From Yarrowia lipolytica (lineage: Eukaryota > Ascomycota > Dipodascomycetes > Dipodascales): DNA of 64,000 nucleotides. Position numbers and translations under genes: made by a program. The DNA lies in assembly GCF_001761485.1 (NCBI RefSeq), contig NC_090771.1, forward strand, positions 62,001-126,000, in the 5' to 3' direction. Below the pieces are notes generated by a model that worked only from the letters and a program-made list of their open reading frames with translations, made no database searches and was not told where the DNA came from. Positions within the stretch are counted from its first letter, which is position 1. Each line of letters begins with the position of its first letter. Shown here piece by piece: positions 11,331 to 23,819 of the stretch.

Positions 11331-13570
11331 CTATCCCCATCACCCCCACACAGTCCCCGTAACCATCACCTCACCTCTGCAACTTTGCCACCCAACCTCC
11401 CGGTTGCTTTTGTGTTTGCTGCTGGATCGTCGTCGCGCTGGCCTGCTAACCTTCTGGCGGCTTGTCGCTTGCTGTCCCTGCACTCGCTACTGCAAATACA
11501 TGTGCCTGCGCCGTCTTAGACAGCCAGAGTTGAGCTAGGCCAAAGTTAATTCCGGCGGTACCAAAATGCAGCTGTGGGCGAGGAGAATCGAATGGCGCTG
11601 AAATCGGACCGATTCCAGAAACACTGACCGAGTATCGGGACGTGGGGTACAGCCCAGAGTGCAGTGTAACTAGTCAAGTCATGATTACAAAAATGCCCAC
11701 CTTATTGGCGTCAAATAAGGTTTAACATAGAGTTCACTACAAACTTCAAGAATAACTTTAGAACAAAACCTAAATAAATAATCTTTTTTTCGACTGGTCA
11801 AATTGCCAAAATTAACCTTTCCATTAACTGTACAATGTGCAGTCGCTATCTGAGGGCTGAGTTCGAGTCCTGAAAATCGCAAAACCGCCGGAAACGCAAA
11901 ACCATTGCGACTGGGGCGGTCTATAGTTGTATTTTATGGTCTTAGGAGCGGAAGGGTGTGAGAAGATGAGCCTACGGTGTACGTTGTACTACCTGCACTC
12001 TTCCCCAACATGACAGCTGTCAAACGACCCTAACAAGACCCGGAAAAGTCCTCCGACGTCGTCAGCCATCACGTGACTACATCTCTCGTCCCTCGGGCTC
12101 GTCTTTTTCACGTTTCTCCGCTTCTCGTTGCTTTTTGGAGCATCTTTTTGGCTGCCTGAGTTGCTGTGAAAGGTACAAGGTGAGAGTTTGCGGTGGTTTG
12201 GCCTTCTGCCAGGGCTGCCAAACGCTGGTCAACGTTATTGACGCACTTTTGACCCGTGGAGAAGGTCGACCGAAGGCACAATAGACGACGAAAAAGACGA
12301 CCGAAAAAAGCGACCAAAAAGAGACCGGAAAAAAACGAAGACTGTCTCTTATGGAAAGATCAGCTATCTACATTCCGATGCGAGTACGAGGGGATTATCG
12401 GTGAAGATCCTGGTCTTGTAAAAACATGACGAATTAGGGAAGAATATAGTACAGATATAGGACTCTCATAAGAATGCTTTTAGGAATCCCTTGGAACAGT
12501 TTTTACGTCGAAAACACAAAAAACGGATGGAAATATGCCCACAAAACATCCGCTCCGGCCCCACCGTTTTTTGCTTTAATTTCGCCGCTCCAACCACGCT
12601 TTGCTTTTGCTTTTGACACACATGTTGCCCCTCACGAATTGCATCCCATTTTCACTTTTTAATATTTCGCTTAAATTCGCTTCGCCGCTTCATGCGCCAA
12701 GCCCTGCACTATTGAGTCTCAGTGGGCCGAAAAGTGGACAGAACGGGACGCAAAAATATCGACAATCATCTAGACCCTGTGGGAATATTATTGTTGTTTT
12801 TCTAGAAATAGTTTGATTTTTCCCGATTTATTGGCATCGATTTAGATTGGCCAGTAAACAAGGATTTTTTAAAAATAAAACTAGAATATTTTTATTTTTA
12901 TTTTTATTTTTATATCACTTTTAGCGCAAACTTCGGAAATCAAAAGAAATTCCAAACTGCAGAGACTTGCGTTGCGAAAAAAAATGTCGTCACCTTCGCT
13001 AGACGCACCTGCTGGGCGCCTCAGATGCAGGTAGAGATGTATATTACGCCGGTTTTCTGGAGGTCGGGTGAGGACTCAGAGGGGGGTGACCAAGTCCGCA
13101 AGAGGAGGGAAAACTGTGGAAAATAAAATACCTGGGTGATTTTTGATGATGAATTTGATTGGGTCGCGAAATAAGACGCCTCAGATGCGTCCAGAACCCC
13201 GGTTTAGCCTCTGCGATTAATTCCTGCCGTGGTGTTAATCGGGAGCTGGAGCTGGGGTCCGTGGTTTAAGGGCTGCCGGTGGGCTGATTTTTTGATGTGA
13301 GGGCGTCCAGAAACAAGGACAAGGCTTATTTTCACCGGAAATCTGGTTCTGTGGTGCTTACTAGCGCCTGGCCAAACGTTTGGTAACGTTTTGGGAACGT
13401 TTAGTGCGAGATATGGCTGCTCACCTTAGCTCGTTTTCTTTTTTGGCAAAATGGCTGCCACGAAATGTTTGAGAAAAACAAGTGTTCGGATGCGATCCGG
13501 AGAATGAGACACGGGGGTTGGACTGGAAAATGTACTGACGGATGATGTATGTGCAGGACGAGGGGTGAAG
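11331..13570. other. Intergenic DNA, no gene seen
   Basis: No coding region, tRNA or rRNA could be supported. A GTTCGAGTCC sequence near 11861 looks like a tRNA B-box, but no cloverleaf can be drawn around it. Confidence 0.45.
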
Positions 13571-13650
13571 TTGGGTAAAAATGGGAAAAAATGGGTAAAA
13601 ATGGGAAAAAATGGTAAAAATGGGTAAAAATGGATAAAAATGGTTAGAAA
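13571..13650 (+). repeat. 10-bp phased A-tract minisatellite
   Basis: Eight consecutive 10-bp units of the form atgggtaaaa with almost no slippage place A-tracts every helical turn. On the complementary strand this becomes a T-rich frame whose peptide (repeating Phe/Pro/Ile) is a product of the repeat. Confidence 0.85.
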
Positions 13651-14244
13651 AGAGTTTTACTATTTTTGGCGAACAGTTGGCGAAATTGAAAATCAAAGCG
13701 GGAAACTGGGGAAATGGTCTGGAATTTGTCTGGTTGAATTTGGAGTGTATATCTGTGGAGTTGGTTGGAAAAAGGTGACGGGATGAGGATACTGGAACAT
13801 GGAAGTAGAATGGAATATAGAGTAGATATACAAGATATACAAGAAGGAGAAGGGCGGATGAGATAAAAATATGCTTATTGTATTTATTTTCTCCTGGTGT
13901 TATTACTGGAATACTGATTTAAATGGAGCTTTAGGAAGAAAGGTGGCTATGCAATATATAATTGAGAGAGGATAGGACAAAGAGAGGATTTCGAATGTGT
14001 TTACTTGGGTGTTATCTGTACTGATACTTTCCATAATCAGATTCCAGTACCATCGCTTTTGAAAAAGTAGTATTTTATCTATCGATTGCAGATATGAAAC
14101 GAGAAAAATCTTCCAGAGAGCGAACAGGAGCAGTTAAGGAGAAATTCTCAAAGGAATAACATCCATCTTGCCAATAGGCCTCTAGTTGTGGACTGTATGT
14201 CAAGCAAACCTCTCTCTAGATTCCAATATATGGGGTCTCAGGGG

Positions 14245-14277
<33 letters not shown>

Positions 14278-15045
14278 ATTCCACTCACAAGCATATAGAA
14301 GAGATTAAAGAAGTCGGGAAGTTGTTAAAACGATTCAAGTAATCAGTAAAATGTGATTAAGTGAGCTCCCGAGTCTCTACGACATCTCAAGCTGATTCTA
14401 CAGAACCATGTCTACTTTTATCTTCCAAAAAGTTACCCACTGGAATCAAGTCTAGGAGACCATGGTTTAGAAAAGATTCAAAGATCTTTTCACAAATACT
14501 TCCCCAGCGGCGAGAGTCTCTATTGATGAAACCAGCTTGTGTACCTTTCAGAGCTCTAAAGTCGCTACTGAGATCCTGCAAATGCTCCCTAGGGTAGCTA
14601 GAGATGAGATGAGGGATTTTCCCGAGTCGATTTGGTGTTGAAGGTGTGTCCAAATTTATCACTCCAGTTTAAAATTTATTTATTTATTTTTAATTCAGCC
14701 GTCTCTGCCCCAAATTTCGCCATTTTTTAAATTAATATTAAATATTAAATATTTAAAAAATTTTTTTGATTCTCCCCCGTTTTTATTTCACATTTTTGCA
14801 TATAACATCCGCAGGTTTCAATTCCCACTCACCCGTTTCCAACTCATATAAATTAATTACCCTTATCCAAAAAAAAAAAAACTCTTCTTCCTCCACATCA
14901 CTCCACCCTGCAACAAGCAGCCACAACCCCACCCTACGAGCTACTGGGGATACTATCGACGCCGCTAAATGCGTACAAACACTGATCGAGGCTAAAATGC
15001 TTCCTTTCCACCTCCATTTCGCGCTAACCACACTAATGAGGTAAC
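13651..15045. other. AT-rich intergenic DNA with a 30-base A run
   Basis: A run of 30 A (14245-14274) is the longest homopolymer of this stretch. The open frame at 14387-14662 (-), 91 codons, has no recognisable domain. No target-site duplication could be seen around the A run, so it is not called a retroposon tail. The segment at 14760-15045 is promoter-like in composition (TATAAATTAA near 14848, then a CT/CA-rich stretch) and leads into the ATG at 15046. Confidence 0.45.
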
Positions 15046-15122
15046 ATGTCTCACCACCAGCTGAGACAACGCCCCGCTCGCAAAGAGGAGAAAACGTCTC
15101 TCCGCACGCTAGAGACGTGAGT
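15046..15122 (+). CDS. Candidate first exon with a GTGAGT donor
   Basis: An ATG at 15046 opens a short Arg/Lys/Glu-rich frame (MSHHQLRQRPARKEEKTSLR and a few more residues). After 71 nt it meets GTGAGT at 15117, the favoured Yarrowia 5' splice sequence; without splicing the frame ends at the TGA at 15118-15120. Upstream DNA is promoter-like. No matching CTAAC-plus-CAG acceptor with a convincing second exon could be found downstream, so this may be a first exon, the stump of a lost gene, or chance. No function can be assigned. Confidence 0.3.
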
Positions 15123-15860
15123 ATTGCTGCTTCGGGCGCTGTTCGGCCTAGCCGCGTGATGGGCGATTACGTGATGAACCAAAGGGGTACATTACCAACC
15201 GCCCTCAGCCGGCGCCATTGACTGGATTCTCTAGCTATCTGCGTCTGGAATGCAGGTCTTTCCCGGTGACGGGATGACAGAATGTGACATGACTGATTTG
15301 ATGCCATGACATGCTGTGCCCATGACATCTGGACCATCATCTACCGAGTGTGACGCGCCACATGCATAGTGTTATTCGAGAAATGAAGAAACACTCTCCA
15401 TTACGGTCATATCTCCTTGCTGTTGTCCGCTCACTACCGCTAATAAAGTTAACTAGACGATCGCCGTTGATCGTCAGTCAATCTCATCAGGGTCGATCCA
15501 ATCGATGGAAACACACAACTACTCGAAACGAACAAATCTTCCCTTCAGGGGCACTTTCTTGGCCGCAGAATTCCAGGCCGTTTCCCAAAGCCTAATCTGA
15601 AAACGTATCACAAAATCCTTGAGCCGCGGTTTCTCTCGGTTTTTTTATCCTACACACAATTTGGAATGATAGCTGTTTACCTGGGGTACGGGGGGAGTCT
15701 AATGATATGTTTTATTATCCCCCTTGACTAATATTATGGCTGTTGGAGAAGGATTTGAAAATGGACTTGGCAGGACTTGAAATTGGTCTACAATTTCGAT
15801 TTTCTGTTCTAGAACCCTAGGCCCTGTTATTGTATAGGTATTTCTTATCAAAACATGACA

Positions 15861-15960
15861 ATTTCTTTTGTAATTTCTTGTAATTTCTTGAAATTTCTCG
15901 TAATATATATTGTAATTTCTTGTAATGTCTTGTATTTTCTTGTATTTTCTTGTAATTATT
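15861..15960 (+). repeat. 10-bp periodic T-rich array
   Basis: Ten units of the type taatttcttg repeat with a strict 10-bp period. The T-tracts are only three bases long, so curvature would be weaker than in the A-tract arrays at 13.6 and 17.7 kb. Confidence 0.75.
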
Positions 15961-17660
15961 TTTTAATTGAATTTTCCTTTTTTTCTATCTTAATTGCTAA
16001 TTTTTAATTCAATCTATGCAAGATTATGCAGGGTGTTTGCCGAGACAGATGTCGGTGGACAAGTGCGTTTTTTGCTTTTTTTCTGGTGTTTTTCGTCCAG
16101 CGGAACCCCTGTTATTAATTGGCAACCGGCGGATCGCCCCAGTGGTTATTTTCTCTCAAAAAATAGTCTTAAACGGCTCCATTTGAAAAAGCAATTTCCG
16201 CGCAGTTTGCAGTGTGAAAAATGGGGGGAATGGAGTTATGGGATGTTTGCTAATCCCAAAGAGATCCAACTACTACCGATGAACTCGTGGAAAGATTCTC
16301 TATCCGCTAGTCCAACTCTCGAGTTGATATTCTGACTATATAAAAATCCATGCCCCAAAACATTCAGGTTAAAATTCACGCCAGAGAAAGGCTCACAGAC
16401 GATCGGAATTCCTTTTTGCAAACAATATAAACGCGCATTTCCGTCCCACCAGCCCGGAGTTAATAATGCAGCAGTGTTGCGATTTCGCCGTATTATGGTG
16501 AACCCAGCTCGTTCAATTCAGGTCCACGGGTGCCGCCGAGATATCGAAACAACTTGGTGCGTCTCCAGGATTTTTTTATACCACTCACGAGCCACTTCCG
16601 CTGACCCTTGCATCCCCCACAAACCCCCATATGATTGCTATAGGAATAAAACTCCAATATAGCCAAAAGAAACGGGGCCAAAAAGAAACGACACCCACAT
16701 GATTTCTCGCATACGACTCAAGGGCTGTATATCGTGTAAATTCATACATCCACCCCCGGTCTGCATATTTCTAGCTCCATACTAGTGCGGACTCGCATGA
16801 GTATGTGGCATAATGTGAGCAGGAATTTGTTTTTGGCCCGGCAAAGTTCGAAAATGCTGAGATTACGGCGTTATACCTGGTCTGGCTAGATTCCAGGGGG
16901 CTGAAGCGGGTATTGGCGGACTTGGACGGAGTCGAGGGATTGTGAGATGGAATAATGGACCTAAAAAACGCTGCAAAAGAGATATAGAGAAACGGAGTTG
17001 ATAATTTTTCTCACATGATCATCCAGATCAGTTGGATAGTTATTCGGTATCTATGAGATTACTAAAACGGATGCTGGATACCACTATATATATCATTTTT
17101 CTAGACTACCATTTAGGCCTCCACTACAGAGTGTGCTACTGGTGGTCTCAAAAATACGCCACGGAAAAGTCACAAACCTGCTGAGTGCATTATTATTGGG
17201 CTCTTAGAAAGCTGAAAAAGACCCCTTTGCCATCACAAACGCCGTATCTTGCCAAACCCCACAAAAACCGGGACCCACAACTCTCCGCACAGTCGGAATT
17301 GAGTCACACTAGTACATCCGTGATATTTCTCAGAGTCGTGGCCACATATCAACACCAAACATTACCCATTTCGTTTCTTTTCAGCGCCTCAGATTCCTGT
17401 CCATTTCCACATTGACTTTGAATGTTATCAAGAAGTCTTGGGTTTAAATATATCACATGCTGTGCATTGAATTACGGCCTAACGCGCGACTGTACGGTTG
17501 AATGAACATCCAATTAGGGCTTTAAAAAAAATCCAGGATTTTATTGTGTTTTTCTTGGTTTTTTTGACAACTTTTTCATTTTTCTGAATTTTATTTTATT
17601 TTATTTCAAAATATTCTCCTAAATTTACTCGATTAAATCTTCTTCAAAAATTGCAATAAA

Positions 17661-17740
17661 ATTAAAATCGTAAAAAATCGTAAAAATCGTGAAAAATCGT
17701 GAAAAATCGTGAAAAATCGTAAAAACTCGTAAAGATGATA
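17661..17740 (+). repeat. 10-bp phased A-tract minisatellite
   Basis: About seven 10-bp units of the form gaaaaatcgt keep A5 tracts in helical phase. It is embedded in AT-rich, gene-free DNA. Confidence 0.85.
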
Positions 17741-19975
17741 AAAAAAATCCTATTAAATACATACAAAATCCACTTAAAAAATCAAGCACACAACCACATT
17801 CCCTTCGCTTAAAAACTCCAAACCCCCGAATCTATCCCCCAAATCTCTCCACCTCTGTGGAAACCCAAAAGTGCAAACTCGCCAGAATGGATTTGGAGTG
17901 TTTAGAATTGAATGAATTGCTGCAGAACAGTTGTACACTAACTTTGAGCCCTGTCTACATTCTAAATAACCTCGAGGCTGTGCTGCTAGGAGGCACGACT
18001 AAGAGGTGGGGTCCTTTTCTGTGTTTTTGACGAGAAAAAAAACCAATTTCGATGAGGAGACGCAACGAGGTCACGTGACCGATGCCACGCGGATCGCACA
18101 GACGTCTCGAACTGCCCGGGACTTGGTCCTGCCCGCTATCTCCATGCTACAGAAGATGGAGATGCCGACAGACCGGTCAATGGACAGTGCTCCTCCGGAG
18201 CCGTTCAGTCACCGGAGAGACACAAAAACATCACCATCCCAACCCCCTCGTCTAGAGCTTCCAAACCGTATACTTTCCATACTCACACTCCCATCCTCTC
18301 CAATGTCACCTTCCCAACATCTCCCCGTGCCGTACACAATAAACTCTTGTGTGGAAAGATCTAGGTGCACAAAAGGCAACGGAGGGCATGGTTCAGGGTT
18401 TGCATCATTGCTCTTTGTGTCGTTGGAGAGTCGGCGATTGTCAATTGGCCCTGCCCGAGTGGTTCTCAATTTACTTTGAATCGGCCCCTTGGATGGCAAC
18501 GTAGTTTTCCAGGTGACAGGTATTCAGAACCCCAAGCTATCTTGCTCCAAAAAGCTGCGGTGACTTGGCAAAATTGGTTTTTCAAGTGGGCTTCACCTGT
18601 CGTGGGAGTTGGTTTGGCAGCAGCAGGAGCAGCAGACAGGTTTAATGCTGTGAGTGACTATCGGACCGATAGAGGACTGGGATTACTGATGAGCCTTACG
18701 CCTTGCTATCTGGTATCAGTTGGTCTGTTAGTCGCCCAGGCATAGGTGAGAAATACCCTGGCAGATCAAATGAGCTGCGCCAAACAGGTTGACCAGGAGA
18801 GTTGAGCCACCGTGAGCGAAGTATTCGGCCTGATAAAGATGGCTGTACATGGATGTCAGGTTCCGCGCAAAGTGGAGGAACGATCATGACCTCGACATTT
18901 CTGGACTAGACGTTTCCAGTGTGTCAGTGAAGAAGGTCTCGGTAGTACGGAGTAATACGGAGTAATTCGGAGATCTCTGAGGGTAGTATCTGTGTAGTGC
19001 TTCTGTCACCATTTCCCGATGGTCTGCCGCCATCAGTGTCATAACATCACAGTCATACTCACCTGTTCTCTCGTGTCGCGAGCAACGTTTGTGCAACTTC
19101 CGGTGGCCGTCGGTGTTCTGGGTCGATTCTGGGTTTTCGGGGGCCGTTTGTGTCACTTGCGGCCCGCAGTATCGGGGTCTGTCTGTGCCACTTTCGGCAG
19201 TTCTTTCAGTGTCACTTGTCCACATTTTCTGTGTCTTTTGTTTTGTGACATATGGTAGTTTCTGTCTTGTCGGTTCAGTGTCTGTGTCTGTATGTGTTAC
19301 TCACCGACTCGCTGTGACGCTTTCAAATATGTAACAAGTCAAGTTCTTTTGCAGTCTCGGGGTTTATATATCCATATCCCACCTGCCTTACACGCTTCAT
19401 GTCATCAGAGACTCATACCAAGAATTAGGAGGTGACAATACGACTTGCGAAGGAGCAATGATGGCGACAAACTGAAAAGCGCATTCGATTCGTGAGAGCA
19501 AGGCGAACTTGACGATACCTTCAAAAAGTGGATACGACAAGATATCTTTTTTTTTGTGACTGACAAATATTTGAAGAAAATACAAATGTGCCTCTAGATC
19601 TGTCAATATTGATGATAGAAGACTTTGAAATGTATGAGGAGATTTCCCAGATCGCCAAGAACATTTGGATACTGCCTTTGCTAGAGTCGGAGTTCTGGGG
19701 CGTTTTTGGGGGCGGGAAAACAAGTTAGAAAAAAATTGGGAAAAAAATAATAAATAATAAAATAAAGAAAAAAAAAAAAAAAAAAAAAAAAAACACCAAT
19801 TCCCACCTTTTACAACCCACCACCACCACTTCCTCCATCTACCATCTACTTGCTTCATATGTTGAGTGGATTAATGCTAATAAATAATGCTATGTCTTGC
19901 GACTAGTGGATGTCGGGATGCGCCATGGCCCCGCCGGGGCCCCTGTGCTAGGGAGGGAGTTCACCAAACGGTGTA

Positions 19976-20199
19976 CTTTTGCGCAAGGAATACAACACCG
20001 AAGTCCCCGAGTCGATAAGCGCCAAACTGGCGGAGTTGGGCGCGAACCAAAAAGTCTAGTTACCACACCATGAATCGCTCCAGGACGACGAGGACAGACT
20101 GGAGAACGGCACGGAGTTGATCAGAGGATTACCGCGGGTCGGAGGAGTTGGAAATTGAAGTCCCCGGCGGAACCACCGTTGTCGTCGTGGATATATAGT
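19976..20199 (+). pseudogene. GC-rich decayed coding fragment, unrecognised
   Basis: A frame on the plus strand reads with strong Yarrowia codon bias (fragments EVPESISAKLAELGANQKV and LQDDEDRLENGTELIRG) and is interrupted by a TAG near 20058. A further fragment in another frame (EELEIEVPGGTTVVVV) ends at a TAG at about 20197-20199. No start codon or upstream exon fits. It looks like the C-terminal remains of a host gene, tail to tail with the gene ending at 20238. The protein family was not recognised. It could also be an intact gene damaged by assembly errors. Confidence 0.45.
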
Positions 20200-20237
20200 C
20201 CGTGTGATGGTTGAAGGAAAAAACACCAATCTGAAAC

Positions 20238-21427
20238 CTACTGACGATAGGTGTAGTCATAAGGAACGTACATCATGCGCTGTTGCTGCAACAACTGCTG
20301 ATGCTGCTGCTGGGCCGCCGCCTGGGCCGCCTGCTGAGTTTTTTTGCTCAGTTTCCGCACCCGTCGGCTTCGGAATTTCGGATTGGGGTTGGTGTTGCGC
20401 CACGAGTCAACGGCGCGCTGAATGACGCCACGTTTCTTGCGAATGCACGGGTTGAGATGGGCCAGGGACCAGCCGATATGGTTGCACTCGGTTTCGTACT
20501 GATGACGGTTGCCCTGGTACTCCTCTTTGGGAACAGCCGCCCGCGGGTAAATACAATTGTCTTTTTTAAACTCTGCTGACAAATCCGACGTGTTGACCGT
20601 GTGAATATGCGACAGGATTTTGTACTGCGTTTTCGTGCGGTTTTTCGAGTACTCAAACGTGATGTAGTCAGTCAGAGAAGGGGTGGAATACGACGTCTGG
20701 GAGTAAAGAGTGGATTGCGGAGGAGTCAAGGGAGTCGACACTGACGGGGCCGAACTGTAGAGCCCGATATGGCCGGTGGAGTTGGACCGAGAGCCGTAGC
20801 TGGAGTGGGACGAGGGCTTCTCAAACATGTTGGCAGATTGATAGACATGCGCGGAGTTGGGGTTGGTCACGTGGTTGGTCATGTTACCGCCATGGACGGT
20901 GTGCTCGGACAGGTCCGACAGATTATGTCCAGTGGGCAACGACATGGACACAGACCCCTGCGACAGACTCCCCACCGACTGCGTCACGTGATTGTTCTTG
21001 TAGAAGCCGCCGCCCCGTACGGGCGAAATCAGCGCGCTCAGTGTCGGCGTGGCGTAAGTCGGGCTCACGAGATCAAACTCATAACCTAACGATAGGTCGT
21101 CGACGCCGGGGCTATCTTCGGGAGTGGAGGTTGTGTACGAATAGGTGGGGCTCTGCCAGTCTTGGGCGGTGGAGGGGGCAGTGGACGACAGGTTATGAGT
21201 GGATGAGGCGAGGTTATGAGCGTCGGCGGCGGCGGTCCCCGAGAGTGTGGGCCGTGCCCGTGGCCGTCTGGAGATAGGTTATGAGCGTCCGGGTGTACCA
21301 GCGGATGGGTCTGGCCTGGGGTTGCCTGCAAATGGCTCAGGTTATGATGGTCCTCGGCGGTCAGAATGTCCCGGCCGTAGTCCTGGTGGTCCAGCTGGGG
21401 CACGGAAAAATTGTGTAACATGTCCAT
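20238..21427 (-). CDS. Fungal conserved-domain protein with polyQ tail; apparent one-base frame break
   Basis: The ATG is at 21427-21425. The first frame reads to a stop near 21086, but a second frame, open from ~21283 to 20238, carries all the coding character (for example TPEDSPGVDDLSLGYEFDLV before the region starting SPTYATPTLSAL). Both frames carry HNL-type repeats (DAHNL in each), so the true product probably shifts between them. The likely place is the CCCC run at 21237-21240, where one extra base would join the frames. No GT-AG intron fits. The C-terminal domain (KILSHIHTVNTSDLSAEF; ECNHIGWSLAHLNPCIRKKR; GVIQRAVDSWRN) resembles a domain found in fungal regulatory proteins that I cannot name securely. 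A Gln/Ala-rich tail follows. Function unknown, possibly transcriptional. Confidence 0.65.
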
Positions 21428-21503
21428 AGTGAGAGTCGAGAGTGGATGAAGGTCGGTGTCGATCAGTGAGGATCCCTACGTCAATATATGTGCACACACG
21501 GAA

Positions 21504-21511
21504 GATATATA
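21504..21511 (-). promoter_or_regulatory. TATA-like element
   Basis: TATATATC on the minus strand lies about 80 bp upstream of the ATG at 21427, a suitable place for a TATA box of the polyQ-tail gene. Confidence 0.4.
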
Positions 21512-23004
21512 CCAGAGGGCGTGTAGAGTTAGTGCAGAGAGTTGAGAGGTGAATTAGGGTTAGTGTTAACGTTTACCCTCAACACCCCGCTTTTCGACCA
21601 AAAGTTAGATGAGAAGCTAGTTTGCAATTGGCTTTTGGGTGGTTTTTCGTTTCCTGAAAGCTTACTGATATTAGACTTTTATTAAGGTTTCAGCAAGCGA
21701 GAGGGGAGATAGGGGGAGAGGCCATGAGCGTAGACCGGTGTCACGAGTGGACTGCATCGTCGCCAGTCTGTGGCCCTTCCGTTGAGTTCTTTGTATGCGG
21801 GCTAATGGTATTCTTGTGGCCATTTTCCGCAGCCATTTGTTGTGTATTGGTCATGGGACTTTGGGGACTTGGAAATGCCTATAGAGGTGTTCTGGAGCAG
21901 GTTGCAAAACTTGCAAGAGTTTCAGGTCACTTTGGTAACTCGTGGAAGGAGCTTCTGTCTATTTCCAGATCCATTCCGACCTGCCCTGATTTTCTGGGAA
22001 ATTATTTTGGGTTAATTTAAATTTGAATAATTCGTGCTAAAATGGACGAAATTCCAGAGCCCGAATTATCACCGTCTCCAATCCCGAGAGATCCGTCAAA
22101 GATTCATATCGCCACTATTTATAGGACCCATTTATAAATTTGACTGTAGCTATTTTCTGTGAATTTCTTGCTATTATTTTCTGATTTATTGCTCTCTTTT
22201 ATTTACCCTTTATTATTGGAAATTATTTAAAACCTATTATTTCTTACCCAATAAATTCCCAAGAAGTCACCAATAATTATCGCTCCTCTCCAAAGTGGAG
22301 ACAAAGTGGAGCACCAGTTTTTTCTGCTTGTTGGTGGCACTTCAACGGCGTCCGGATTCAGACACAATCAGCTGAAATGTAACGTCGATAAATAATGCGA
22401 TTGTGCCCCACCACTAGCCGCAAGTGGACAGCGATGGAAATGGAAGAGTTGTGGAAGACGTGGAAGACGTGAAAGATTCGGGTGCCATTTATGATTGTGG
22501 TTTTGTCTCAATATGTGTCTGTACCGACGTTTGCTCCGTGGAACCATGTCTTAATCATGTCTTAGTCATACAGAAGGGGCCTAATCTAGGCGTCTGAACG
22601 TCTCAGAACGCGTATGAGATGCAGATCCTCAGATTCAGATTGATCAGATCCGTTTGAAAAAGGTTATGACTTGATCTGAAAACATTTGCTATGTTTCTCT
22701 GGGTGAAATATGATAATGCAATCTGTTAGTGATAGAATGCAGATGGAAAGATGAAGGTCGTATTCTTTGAGTCTCTAGGGATCTCTTGAATACTGTCTCA
22801 TTTTCTCCCGTGTTTTACAGCTTTTTGGGCGACAAATCAAGGGACAGTGGCCTATGCAATCAGTTGTCAAATCACAAAGGGGTTTCGGTCTATATGAGAA
22901 CAGTCTTTATTAAACAAATTAGGAGAGTGATAATGGACTTGATGAGTTCTTCCCGCGTCTATGTCATTCTCTCCAAATCTTTCGTTATAGTCAGAGGAGG
23001 CGTT

Positions 23005-23130
23005 GGGCAGGTTATGAGCGTCACATTGATTGGATTACGAGTGCCGCTTTCATGGGTCACGCGGACAACCTATGAGTGTCACGTGGATATCTTATGCGTG
23101 TCACTCGGATATCTTATGAGTCATATTCAG
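23005..23130 (+). repeat. Degenerate ~21-bp array (GGTTATGAGCGTCAC type)
   Basis: Units such as ggttatgagcgtcac, cctatgagtgtcacg and tatcttatgagtgtcac-like variants repeat every ~21 bp. The same ggttatgagcgtc word occurs on the + strand inside the polyQ-tail gene (near 21193, 21213, 21275), where it encodes the HNL repeats on the other strand. Confidence 0.55.
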
Positions 23131-23819
23131 ACCATACAGATCTTTTTTCAGACCTCGACAAGCAAAACACATTGCTCAGAAATCATACACTTCTGCCAAA
23201 GACAGACCTCATTCGAATCAAGTGACTTATTTCGATGGCTAAGAGGATATATTTGTGTCACATTGAGCGCACATAGCTTGAAAAAGAGCAGCAGCAATCA
23301 ACGTGAGTATCTGAATGTCCAGGTATCAGATCTTAAAAATTATCCAAAACATTGCTGGCTTTGCTTGGAGGGGAGGGGGATTTGAAACCTCGGAGCCAGA
23401 TGTACAGTCTGTTCGTATGATCTTTTAATCACGTGAATGTTTGGTCATGTGATTTTTGGACACGTGATTGTTTCTGTAGCGTTTCTGACTAAAGGAAGAC
23501 TATGTAGTTTCAAGTTCAACAGATTTTAACAACATTTAATAGTGTTTTATTGAACTGTTACATATCCCATCTAAAGACATAACCAATTACTAACTGTATT
23601 CAAGTAGCATTTCTCATTCTGAATCGCCATGATTAATCATCAATCTCTGAAAGTGTTGAAACGGATAATATACAGCCCTCCTGGCTCTGGCGGTCCAGAG
23701 TCCCCAAATACTAATCGGCTACCTTACCTAAGCATTTGTTTAATTAGTTGAACTCTCAATAAGGTTGAACTACCTCACTCAGGTCGCGACAAAATGAACG
23801 CCATACCCAACACTCTCGC

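Larger units (their letters stand above)
15123..19975. other. Intergenic DNA; weak coding traces at 18.2-19.2 kb
   Basis: No gene is supported. Between about 18209 and 19225 several fragments on the minus strand have coding-like codon use, including a 113-codon frame (19225 to 18884) that contains a GTGAGT at 19062-19057, and a further open stretch down to about 18745. Plus-strand frames overlap them and look equally plausible, so neither strand is called. An A run of 26 lies at 19768-19793. Confidence 0.4.

Noticed and set aside
11855-11875. Possible tRNA B-box (GTTCGAGTCC)
   Set aside because: No T-stem, acceptor stem or A-box can be paired around it. Other GGTTCGA words (for example near 39781, 44221 and 60296) fail in the same way.
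14245-14274. Poly(A) run as a retroposon tail
   Set aside because: No target-site duplication and no recognisable element body upstream. Similar runs at 19768, 30406 and 38392 (T) also lack them.
22786-23385. 199-codon open frame (+)
   Set aside because: There is no recognised domain, codon use is unlike the supported genes, and it runs through a degenerate tandem array.
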